NCBI GenBank assembly: GCA_944388635.1
Contig: CALXJN010000084.1
Coordinates: 1 to 6,672 of the forward strand
Origin: an uncultured Clostridia bacterium
GTDB lineage: Bacteria; Bacillota; Clostridia; TANB77; CAG-508
Direction: 5' to 3'
Length of the DNA: 6,672 nt
The notes below the pieces were generated by a model that saw only the letters and a program-made list of their open reading frames with translations, had not been told where the DNA came from and did no database searches. Both the position numbers and the translations under genes were made by a program. This document shows, piece by piece, positions 1 to 6,672 of this stretch. The first letter of the stretch is position 1; each line of letters begins with the position of its first letter.

Positions 1-1718
1 ATATGGTCTCTTAATATATTTTCTGCTCTTTTATATGCATTGTCTATTATTTTCTTAGTTTCTGCATCTATTACAGCTGCTGTTTGTTCAGAGTAATTTT
101 TTGATTGTGCTAGATCTCTACCTAGGAATACTTCTTCTTGACCTGCACCAAACATTATCGCTCCGACTACATCACTCATTCCATATTTTGATACCATATC
201 TCTTGCTATCTTTGAGGCTCTTTCTATATCATTGCTTGCACCTGTTGATATATCATTTAGTATTAAACTTTCTGCAACTCTTCCTCCAAGTAGTGATACT
301 ATTGTTTCTTCCATTTCTGATTTTGACATAAATGATTTATCTTCGCTTGGTCTATACATTGTATATCCGCCAGCCATACCTCTTGGTATTATAGATATTT
401 GATGTACATCGTCTTGTGTTGGTAAGAATTTACTTACAACTGCATGGCCTGCTTCATGGTATGCAACTAGCTTTTTCTCTTTGTCGCTTCTTACTCTTGT
501 TTTCTTTTCTGGTCCCATTGTTACTTTAACCATTGCATCTTCTATTTCAACCATTCCAATTTCTTTTAAGTTTCTTCTTGCTGCAAGAAGTGCTGCTTCG
601 TTTAATACATTTTCTAGGTCTGCTCCTGAAAATCCTGATGTATTTTTAGCAATTGTTTTTAAGTCTACATCTTCACTTAATTTTTTCTTTCTTGCGTGTA
701 CTTCTAGTATTTGTTCTCTTGCTCCTACGTCTGGAGGAGATACTACTATTTGTCTATCAAATCTTCCTGGTCTTAATAGTGCTTTATCTAGTATGTCTGG
801 TCTGTTAGTTGCTGCAAGTACTATTACTCCTTCGTTTGCTGCGAATCCGTCCATCTCAACTAATAATTGGTTTAATGTTTGTTCTCTTTCATCATGTCCT
901 CCACCAAGTCCTGCTCCACGTTGTCTACCTACTGCGTCTATTTCGTCTATAAATACTATACATGGTGCATTTCTCTTTGCTTGGTCAAATAAATCCCTTA
1001 CTCTTGATGCACCGACACCTACGAACATTTCTACGAAGTCAGATCCACTTATTATAAAGAATGGAACTCCTGCTTCTCCTGCAACTGCTTTTGCAAGTAA
1101 TGTTTTTCCTGTTCCTGGTGCTCCGACAAGTAATACGCCTTTTGGAATTCTTGCTCCCATATCTGTGAATTTTTTAGGACTTTTTAAGAATTCTACAATT
1201 TCTTGTAATTCTTCTTTTTCTTCGTCAACTCCTGCAACATCTGCAAATGTTACTTTGTTTTTATCTGCTGATGTCATCATTCTTGCTTTACTTTTTCCAA
1301 AGCTTAATGTTTTGTTGTTTCCTTGATTTCCCGGATTCATTGTTAAGAACCAGAATATCAATACTATTATAAGTAAACCGAATGGTGATAAAAGCTGAAG
1401 TATTGTTATAAAAATTGATTGTGAATTGGCTTCAAAATCTATTGTTCCTGCTTTTAAATAATCTGTTATATAATTCATGAAACTTTCTACACTTGGTATG
1501 TTAACTTCTTTTGGTACGTTATCATCCTTAAGTGTAACATTTGCAGTAGTTCCGTCATAAGACATCTCTATTGATGTTACTCCTGATGTTTCTATTTGTT
1601 CAATCAATTCTGAATATGTCATTCTTGTATCAGCATTATCTAATATTGATGTGAACAATACTACAATTATTACTGCGATTATTAACCACATTGCTATTGT
1701 TTTAATACTATTTTTCAA
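1..1718 (-). CDS. ftsH: ATP-dependent zinc metalloprotease FtsH, C-terminal end cut by the window edge
   Basis: Membrane-anchored AAA+ protease that unfolds and degrades membrane and short-lived cytoplasmic proteins as a hexamer. The 572 visible residues show a first membrane helix at about 7-25, a short extracytoplasmic segment, and a second helix at about 111-128. The ATPase follows, with Walker A GAPGTGKT at 199-206, pore-loop FVG at 232-234, Walker B IVFIDEID at 254-261 and arginine-finger region RPGRFDR at 316-322. The M41 protease domain has the zinc motif HEAGH at 421-425 and the probable third zinc ligand D497. I chose the TTG start at 1718 because AGGAGAGG lies 6 bases upstream; the ATG at codon 10 has no such site. 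The frame is open from start to window edge with no in-frame CGG. Family members are usually 600-700 residues, so only the C-terminal tail is missing. It probably has its own promoter in the gap after tilS. Confidence 0.97.
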   Translation of the reverse strand, partial: MKNSIKTIAMWLIIAVIIVVLFTSILDNADTRMTYSELIEQIETSGVTSIEMSYDGTTANVTLKDDNVPKEVNIPSVESFMNYITDYLKAGTIDFEANSQSIFITILQLLSPFGLLIIVLIFWFLTMNPGNQGNNKTLSFGKSKARMMTSADKNKVTFADVAGVDEEKEELQEIVEFLKSPKKFTDMGARIPKGVLLVGAPGTGKTLLAKAVAGEAGVPFFIISGSDFVEMFVGVGASRVRDLFDQAKRNAPCIVFIDEIDAVGRQRGAGLGGGHDEREQTLNQLLVEMDGFAANEGVIVLAATNRPDILDKALLRPGRFDRQIVVSPPDVGAREQILEVHARKKKLSEDVDLKTIAKNTSGFSGADLENVLNEAALLAARRNLKEIGMVEIEDAMVKVTMGPEKKTRVRSDKEKKLVAYHEAGHAVVSKFLPTQDDVHQISIIPRGMAGGYTMYRPSEDKSFMSKSEMEETIVSLLGGRVAESLILNDISTGASNDIERASKIARDMVSKYGMSDVVGAIMFGAGQEEVFLGRDLAQSKNYSEQTAAVIDAETKKIIDNAYKRAENILRDH

Positions 1719-1774
1719 ATTTTTCCTCTCCTTTTCTTATGCAATAAAATTGTCGTTTATTTTTCTTAGTTCGA

Positions 1775-1803
1775 ATATTATCATATATATTTTATCTTTT
1801 CAA
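1775..1803 (-). promoter_or_regulatory. Putative sigma-A type promoter for ftsH
   Basis: On the minus strand a -35-like TTGAAA (1803-1798) is separated by exactly 17 bases from a -10-like TAATAT (1780-1775). The -10 is preceded by TG plus one base, as in an extended -10 element. Transcription would start near 1768, about 50 bases before the TTG start codon. The match is reasonable, but the region is so A+T rich that chance matches are easy. Confidence 0.45.
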
Positions 1804-1844
1804 TAGTTTTTTTAAAACTTTTCTTTTGCTAAACTCTGCTTGTA

Positions 1845-1860
1845 CGTAAGTTTTCCTACG
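1845..1860 (-). other. Small hairpin downstream of tilS
   Basis: On the minus strand CGTAGG, a loop of AAAA, and CTTACG form a 6-bp stem with one G-U pair, starting about 20 bases after the tilS stop codon. No U-run follows on either strand, so it does not qualify as an intrinsic terminator. It might protect a 3' end or be chance. Confidence 0.3.
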
Positions 1861-1881
1861 GATTTAACCGTTTAACTTAAA

Positions 1882-2874
1882 TTATGAATTTTGTGTTACA
1901 AAAAAATACATTTTTCCCTTATTCACTAAGATTTTTATGTGCTTATTTGGCGTTAAGTACTTATTCCCTATGTTATTTTGGCATAGCTTTATTATATCTT
2001 CTATATGAACTTTTTCAATTCCATTATTTGTACCTAGCATTCTTTTTATAGTATATAATATAATTCTGCTTTTTATAACTTTTTCTTGTTTATTAAATCC
2101 TTTCAAATTTAATATTATTTCTTCTTTTTCTTCTTTTATTAATAATTCTTTGTATGTTTTTTCTGTAATTTTCTCAAAATATTCATTTTCTTTTTGGGCT
2201 AAATTTGATAATCTATCAATTGTTTCAATTATATTTGGATTAAATTCTTTTTTTATAAGCGGAATTAATATATTTCTTACTTTATTTCTTGTATATACAT
2301 TTTCGTTATTGGTTTTGTCATATCTTGGATTTAATTTATTAATTTTGCAATATTCTTCTATCTCTTCTCTATTTATATTTATTAATGGTTTTATGTATGT
2401 ATTATCTCTAATTGGTACTATTCCCTTTAACCCTTGTGTTCCGCTTCCTCTTATTATGTTCATAAGTACTGTTTCTGCGTTATCATTTTTTGTGTGTGCG
2501 GTTGCAATTTTATTTGCGTTTGTTTTATTTAATATTTCACAAAAGAAATCATATCTTACTTTTCTTCCTGCTTCTTCTGTTCCTATTTTTTTTTTTTTTG
2601 CTAATTTTTCTACTTCTACATGTTTTACAAAAAAAGGGATTTGTTTTTCTTTACAATAATTTTTAACAAATTCCTCATCATCCCCTGCTTCTTCTCTTAT
2701 CATGTGATTTACGTGGCAAACAATAAGCTTGCAATTTAACTGATTTTTAATTTCGTTTAATACATTTATAAGACAAATAGAGTCGGGGCCTCCAGATACT
2801 CCGACAACTACTTTTTCTCCTGTTTTTATTAAACTATATTTTTTTATTGTTTCTAATACTTTTTCTTCTAACAC
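1882..2874 (-). CDS. tilS: tRNA(Ile)-lysidine synthetase, short form
   Basis: TilS uses ATP and lysine to convert C34 of the CAU-anticodon tRNA-Ile to lysidine, so that the tRNA reads AUA as isoleucine. That matters here because ATA is a common codon in these genes. The N-terminal PP-loop ATPase motif SGGPDS is at residues 27-32. It is followed by HVNHMIRE (53-60), EEAGRKVRY (100-108), the TAH..ND.AETVLM motif (125-138) and the YTRNKVRN segment near 200. The GTG start at 2874 has AAGGA 6 bases upstream and lies 16 bases after the dnaB stop. At 330 residues it is shorter than Bacillus TilS (about 470) or E. coli TilS (about 430) and lacks most of the C-terminal tRNA-binding region, resembling the short Aquifex form. 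No lost coding sequence is visible downstream. A run of 14 A residues lies within the coding strand. Confidence 0.95.
   Translation of the reverse strand: MLEEKVLETIKKYSLIKTGEKVVVGVSGGPDSICLINVLNEIKNQLNCKLIVCHVNHMIREEAGDDEEFVKNYCKEKQIPFFVKHVEVEKLAKKKKIGTEEAGRKVRYDFFCEILNKTNANKIATAHTKNDNAETVLMNIIRGSGTQGLKGIVPIRDNTYIKPLININREEIEEYCKINKLNPRYDKTNNENVYTRNKVRNILIPLIKKEFNPNIIETIDRLSNLAQKENEYFEKITEKTYKELLIKEEKEEIILNLKGFNKQEKVIKSRIILYTIKRMLGTNNGIEKVHIEDIIKLCQNNIGNKYLTPNKHIKILVNKGKMYFFVTQNS
2586..2599 (-). repeat. A14 homopolymer inside tilS
   Basis: Fourteen consecutive A residues on the coding strand encode the four lysines at residues 93-96 of TilS. The reading frame is intact at this length. Such runs allow RNA polymerase slippage and replication indels, and they are also prone to sequencing error. 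Confidence 0.9.
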
Positions 2875-2890
2875 TTATTTTCCTTCCTAC

Positions 2891-4229
2891 TTAGTCCATA
2901 TATCTTTCGATATTAACAAATTTAGTATAATTTCCAAGCCATAATAGTTCTACTGTTCCTGTTGAGCCACCTCTGTGCTTTGCAAGTATTACTTCTGCAA
3001 TATTTTTTTGTTCACTATCTGGGTTATAATAATCATCTCTATATAGGAACATTACAATGTCTGCATCTTGCTCTATCGCACCTGATTCACGTAAGTCCGA
3101 AAGCATTGGTCTATGGTCATCTTTTCTTTGTTCAGGTGCACGTGATAGCTGTGATAAAGCAATTACTGGTACATCTAACTCTTTTGCAAGTATTTTTAGT
3201 GAACGGCTTATTTCTGATATTTCTTGCTCTCTGCTACCATTTCTTTTACTTCCTGAACCTGATATTAACTGTAAATAGTCTATTACGACTAATCCTATAT
3301 TTTTTTCAAGTTTTAGTTTTCTGCATTTTGCTCTTATTTCTGTTATTGATATACCGAGGTGTATCATCTATATATATTTCTGATTCTGATAGTGGCTGAA
3401 GCCCTTCTGAAAGTTTTATCCAGTCCTCTTCTTCCATTTTTCCTGTTTTTAATTTGTTACTATCTATCATTGCTTCACTTGCAAGTATTCTGCTTGTTAG
3501 TTGTTCTTTTGACATTTCTAAGCTAAATATTGCAACTGGCACATTTGCTCTTACTGCTGCATTTGTTGCTATGTTTAGTGCAAATGCTGTTTTACCCATA
3601 GCAGGTCTTGCGGCAACTAGAATAAGTTCTGAGCCATGAAGTCCTGCTGTTTTATAGTCTAAGTCTAAAAAGCCTGTTGGGATACCTGTAATATGTTCTT
3701 TTTGATTATATAATTTTTCTAGTTGTGCAAATGTTTCTACTAATATTTCTTTTATTGGTGTGTAGCCTTTTTGATTTCTATTTTTCATTAAATCAAATAT
3801 ACTTTTTTCTGCTTTTTCAATTATTTCGTCTACTTCTAATGTTTGATTATATCCTAGGTCTACAAGCTCACTTGATGTTTTTATTAAATTTCTTAATATG
3901 GATTTTTCTTCAACTATTTTTATATAATTATCTGCATTTGCTGTTGTTGGTACTTTTTCTGATAAATCTGCAATGTATTCTATTCCTCCACAGATTTCGA
4001 ATTTTCCAATTGATACAAGTTCGTCTTTTACTGTTATTAAGTCTATTGGTTCTGAGCGACTATACAAGTTGAACATTGCTGAAAATATAATTTTATTTTC
4101 TTCTCTATAAAAATCTTCTGGTTTTAAAACTTCAAAAGCTGTTGCAACAGCATCTTTATCAAGTAACATACAACCAAGAACAGCTTGTTCTGCTTCTACA
4201 TCATTTGGTGGGATTTTTCCAAGTTCCAT
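2891..4229 (-). CDS. dnaB: Replicative DNA helicase DnaB, with an internal +1 frameshift
   Basis: Hexameric 5'-3' helicase that unwinds DNA at the replication fork. Positions 4229-3357 encode residues 1-291, and 3355-2891 encode residues 292-445 plus the TAA stop. The joined 445 residues match the normal DnaB length. The N-terminal helical domain spans about residues 5-105 and is followed by a linker helix. The RecA-like domain has Walker A ARPAMGKT at 207-214, SLEMS at 236-240 and Walker B VVIDYLQL at 314-321. The frames join inside the conserved segment DDTP|GISITEIRAKCR, where one extra C (complement of 3356) precedes the Gly codon. Without the shift the product stops at 3306 after 307 residues, with a 16-residue unrelated tail, and lacks Walker B. 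The ATG start at 4229 has AAAGGA 11 bases upstream, a slightly long spacing. The gene lies 46 bases after rplI and 16 before tilS. DnaB is essential, so a dead gene is unlikely unless a second copy exists. Confidence 0.93.
3353..3359 (-). other. Putative programmed +1 frameshift site in dnaB (CCU CGG U)
   Basis: In the upstream dnaB frame the codons are ACA CCT CGG TAT, and the conserved protein sequence continues only if the C of CGG is skipped (CCT, then GGT). After a +1 slip, a proline tRNA with anticodon UGG would still pair with the first two bases of CUC (G-C, G-U). I see no Shine-Dalgarno-like stimulator just upstream and no clear stem just downstream. That the reading frame changes here is clear. 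That the change is programmed is inference. Confidence 0.6.
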
Positions 4230-4275
4230 TTCTACATCATTCCTTTATTTAGTATCTGCGCAAATAAGAAATCTA

Positions 4276-4722
4276 CTATTCTGTAGTTACAGAAATTGTA
4301 AGTTTACAAATAACTCCTTCAAAAAGTTTTAAATCAACCACATATCCACCTATCGCTCTTATAGGCTCTTTCATAACAATTTTTTTCTTATCTACCTTTT
4401 CTCCAAATTGCTTTTCTATATTTTCTGATATTTCTTTTGAAGTAATACTTCCAAATGTTTTTCCACTTTCTCCTGCTTTAGTTTTTAAAACTAATACTTT
4501 ATTCTCAATTTTTTCTTTTATTCTTATTGCTTCTTGCTTTTCTAAGTCTTTTTTATGTGCATCTGATGCTTTTTTTGCAGATAATTCGTTTAAATTTTGT
4601 TTGTCGGCTGGTACTGCAAGTTTTTTAGGGAATAAATAGTTTCTTGCATATCCATCACTTGCATTGACTATTTCTCCTCTTTTTCCCATTGCTTTTACAT
4701 CTGTTAACAATATTACTTTCAT
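4276..4722 (-). CDS. rplI: 50S ribosomal protein bL9
   Basis: Component of the large ribosomal subunit that binds 23S rRNA near the L1 stalk and helps limit mRNA slippage and frameshifting. The 148 residues match the family length. The N-terminal rRNA-binding domain opens with MKVILLTDV and carries the signature GKRGEIVNASDGYARNYLFP at residues 13-32. A long charged central helix covers about 41-75. The C-terminal domain includes GKTFGSIT at 87-94. I chose the ATG at 4722 because AAGGA lies 8 bases upstream and the family begins with this MKVILL; a TTG at 4740 would add six residues that are really the ribosome-binding site. The gene ends in tandem TAG TAG stops, begins 21 bases after the gdpP stop and precedes dnaB, a common Firmicute arrangement. 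Given the frameshift sites in both neighbours, bL9's role in reading-frame maintenance is worth noting. Confidence 0.97.
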   Translation of the reverse strand: MKVILLTDVKAMGKRGEIVNASDGYARNYLFPKKLAVPADKQNLNELSAKKASDAHKKDLEKQEAIRIKEKIENKVLVLKTKAGESGKTFGSITSKEISENIEKQFGEKVDKKKIVMKEPIRAIGGYVVDLKLFEGVICKLTISVTTE

Positions 4723-4743
4723 ATATCTCTTCCTTCCCAAATT

Positions 4744-6672
4744 TCATTCAATAATATTTTTATTAAAATATGCCTCAATAGCCTTTTTTAATCTATCTCG
4801 TGCTTCGTCAATGTCTATTCCTTCTATTTGTGCTCCAGCAACAGTGCTGTGCCCTCCACCACCGAAGTTTCTCGAGTATTAATTGAACATTTATATCTCC
4901 TATTGAACGTCCACTTATAAATACTGTATTTTTTACTTTTCCAAGCACAAATGAAGCTGTAATATCACTTATTGTTAATAATTCATCTGCTGCTTTTGCA
5001 CATATTAGATTTGCGTTGTCATCTTGTTTATCATATTCCGCAATACCTATTGTTTCTCTAATAATTTCAGTATTTTTTACTATATCTGATATTACATTAT
5101 AGCTTTCTAAGTCGCTTTGGAACCATTTTTTTACTTTTATAATATCTATATTATTTTTTCTTAAATATGCTGCTGCTTCAAATGTTCTAACACCTGTTTT
5201 GAAAGTGAAATTCTTTGTGTCTACCATTATTCCTGCATATAAACTTTCTGCTTCAAAAACAGTAGGTGTAGCATTATTTTTAGTATATTGTAGTAATTCT
5301 GTTACGAGTTCTGCTGCTGATGAGGCATATACCTCATGGAACATTAATGTGCTATTTTCTATGTAATCTGGTCCTCTTCTATGGTGGTCTATTACTACTA
5401 TTTTATTTGTTTTTGTAAGCAGTTCTGGAACTTCTACATAAGATTTTTTGTGTGTATCTACAACTACAAGCAAAGTATTTGGTGTAACTTCAGTTAGTGC
5501 CTGTTCCTTATCTATAATTACACCTTCGTATTCTTTTTCTTGTTCTACTGCTTCTATAAAATCTTTTAGTGTTAATCCATATGTATTATTTACTATTTTT
5601 GCTGTTTTACCGAGTGATTTTACTATTCTATATACTCCAAGGCTTGAACCCATTGAGTCTATATCTCCATTTACATGTCCCATTATTAGGACTTTTTCTG
5701 ATTCTTCAATTAATTCTTCTAATGCTGTTGCAACAGTTCTTGCTTTTACTTTAGTTCTTTTTTCTACTTCTTGTGTTTTTCCTCCAAAAAATTCGTATTT
5801 TCCTTCTCTTCTGACTACTGCTTGGTCGCCACCTCTTCCAAGAACTAAATCCATTGCAGCTATTGTTTCTTTATACTTTTCACTGTTGGAATTTCCGTCT
5901 GCAACTAATGCTATACTTAGTGTTGTTGGAATTACTGCTTCTGTTTCTGTGTTTTTTGCCATTCCTAAAACTTCAAATTTATTTTCTATAATCTTGTCTA
6001 GATATTTTGCTTCGAAAATAATGACAAATCTATCTCTTTCTGTTTTTAATGCTATACCATCGAATTTGGCAACCCACTCATATATTTTTGTTTCTATTTC
6101 TGTTGTTACTTGCGTTCTTTGTTCTTGTGTCATACTTTGGATTAATTCGTCATAACTGTCTATCATTATAATTCCTACACAAGTTTTTACCTCTTCGAAT
6201 TTTTTTAATGCTTTTAAAACTTCTGTATTGTCAATTATGTATACGACAAACATGTTCTCATATTTTTTTCTTCTATTTTTTGCTCTTGTTTTTATTGTTT
6301 CGATAATTAATTTATAATCTTTCTTGCCAAGGGATATTTGTTTATATATTGGCATTTCTTTTTTGTTTTCGTTTTCATCTGTATCTATTTTTAATTCTTT
6401 TACAATTTCACTTATCATAGTGTTTGCGTCTGTATTTCCGAATTCACTCATATAACTTACACTTTTCCATGATATATTTCCGTCAGCTTCTACTATTACA
6501 AGTGGAAAAGGTGTATTTATTAATGTGTTTTTGGCAATTGTATCTACATTGAATGTTAATTCTTGTATGTGTTTGTCTAATTCATTTTTATTTTTGTTGT
6601 CCGTCCAAAATGTATATACAAGCAAAAGCCCATACACTATGACTGATGGGATAATAAAGTTTATGTTTTCTA
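4744..6672 (-). CDS. gdpP: c-di-AMP phosphodiesterase GdpP, 5' end beyond the window, with an internal +1 frameshift
   Basis: GdpP hydrolyses the second messenger cyclic di-AMP and so influences potassium balance and cell-wall stress responses. The frame is open to the right edge, starting inside a membrane helix (visible residues about 5-22), so a GTG at 6637 is not the true start. A PAS-like region and a degenerate GGDEF domain follow. The catalytic DHH domain has MGHVNGDIDS at visible residues 330-339 and the IDHH motif with D428, H429 and H430. The DHHA1 domain ends the protein. Positions 6670-4865 encode 602 residues, and 4863-4747 encode 39 more before the TGA at 4744. The frames join at the DHHA1 motif GGGGH (603-607), where one extra C (complement of 4864) precedes the first Gly. 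Unshifted translation stops at 4808 and loses GGGGH. The 641 visible residues compare with about 659 in B. subtilis, so about 20 N-terminal residues are missing. Confidence 0.94.
4861..4867 (-). other. Putative programmed +1 frameshift site in gdpP (CUU CGG U)
   Basis: In the upstream gdpP frame the codons are GAG AAA CTT CGG TGG. The conserved KLGGGGH sequence appears only if the C of CGG is skipped (CTT, then GGT GGT GGA GGG CAC). A leucine tRNA with anticodon UAG would still pair with the first two bases of UUC after slipping. A weak GAG lies 3 bases before CTT, at the spacing of the prfB stimulator. A 5-bp stem (CAGCA, loop CTGT, TGCTG) lies about a dozen bases downstream. Neither accessory element is shared with the dnaB site. 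Confidence 0.6.

Larger units (their letters stand above)
1719..1881. other. Intergenic region between tilS and ftsH
   Basis: This 163-base A+T-rich gap holds no convincing gene. It contains a likely ftsH promoter, the ftsH ribosome-binding site (AGGAGAGG at 1732-1725) and a small hairpin near the tilS end (1845-1860). A weak inverted repeat made almost only of A and T (AGTTTT, 3-base loop, AAAACT) lies at 1805-1819. In Bacillus and many clostridia this position holds hpt (hypoxanthine phosphoribosyltransferase); I see no remnant of it. Confidence 0.8.

Noticed and set aside
481..1326. A 281-residue open frame on the plus strand
   Set aside because: It lies wholly opposite ftsH, whose minus-strand reading is conserved throughout. 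The plus-strand frame is low-complexity (Ser, Thr, Ala, Phe) and has no recognisable domain.
1845..1860. Hairpin after tilS as an intrinsic terminator
   Set aside because: The stem is only 6 bp with a G-U pair, and no U-run follows on either strand.
3351..3362. Dcm-type methylation (CCWGG) causing the extra base as a sequencing artefact
   Set aside because: Removing the extra base at the dnaB site would create CCAGG, but doing so at the gdpP site gives CCAAG, so this cause cannot explain both. Sequencing error of another kind is not excluded.
2891..3367. The downstream half of dnaB as a separate gene starting at the ATG at 3367
   Set aside because: The ATG has no Shine-Dalgarno site, overlaps the upstream frame and begins inside the RecA-like core. 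The conserved sequence runs continuously across the frame change.
4723..4740. TTG start at 4740 for rplI
   Set aside because: The six extra codons coincide with the ribosome-binding site, and bL9 proteins begin at the MKVILL encoded from 4722.
4744..4746. TGA read as Trp (Mollicute code), fusing gdpP to rplI
   Set aside because: The frames do line up, but a ribosome-binding site lies between the genes, bL9 has a clear start, and Trp positions in these proteins use TGG.
5448..6155. A 235-residue open frame on the plus strand
   Set aside because: It is the antisense of gdpP, with a biased composition and no ribosome-binding site or family resemblance. Other plus-strand frames at 2150-2659, 2962-3399 and 3725-4072 fail for the same reasons.

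Overview
The window is a compact, strongly A+T-rich block of bacterial housekeeping genes, all read from the minus strand. The gene content and order (gdpP, rplI, dnaB, tilS, ftsH), GTG and TTG starts with good Shine-Dalgarno sites, and AGA as the main arginine codon point to a low-GC Firmicute (Bacillota), most likely an uncultured or host-associated member of the Clostridia. TGG encodes Trp and TGA ends gdpP, so the standard bacterial code fits. I cannot name the species.

Layout from right to left, which is the direction of transcription. Positions 6672-4744 hold gdpP, a membrane-bound c-di-AMP phosphodiesterase whose first residues lie beyond the window. Positions 4722-4276 hold rplI, ribosomal protein bL9. 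Positions 4229-2891 hold dnaB, the replicative helicase. Positions 2874-1882 hold tilS, the tRNA-Ile lysidine synthetase. After a 163-base gap with a probable promoter, positions 1718-1 hold ftsH, the membrane AAA+ metalloprotease, whose C-terminal end is cut by the window edge. The first four genes are 16 to 46 bases apart and look like one operon. The hpt gene that commonly sits between tilS and ftsH in Firmicutes is absent.

The remarkable feature is that two of these genes, gdpP and dnaB, are each split by an apparent +1 frameshift of the same kind. In both, one extra C comes just before a GGT glycine codon inside a conserved motif, giving CTT CGG T in gdpP and CCT CGG T in dnaB. Read in the original frame, each site shows a CGG arginine codon after a CYU codon. 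I read every CGG trinucleotide on the coding strand: these are the only two in-frame CGG codons in about 2,000 codons, and all other CGGs are out of frame or between genes. This resembles programmed +1 frameshifting at a slippery codon followed by a starved rare codon, as in yeast Ty1 (CUU AGG C) and bacterial prfB (CUU UGA C). The hypothesis is that CGG is unassigned or very poorly decoded in this organism and serves as a +1 shift signal. Sequencing error is the main alternative. It would have to make the same one-base insertion twice, at the only two in-frame CGGs.
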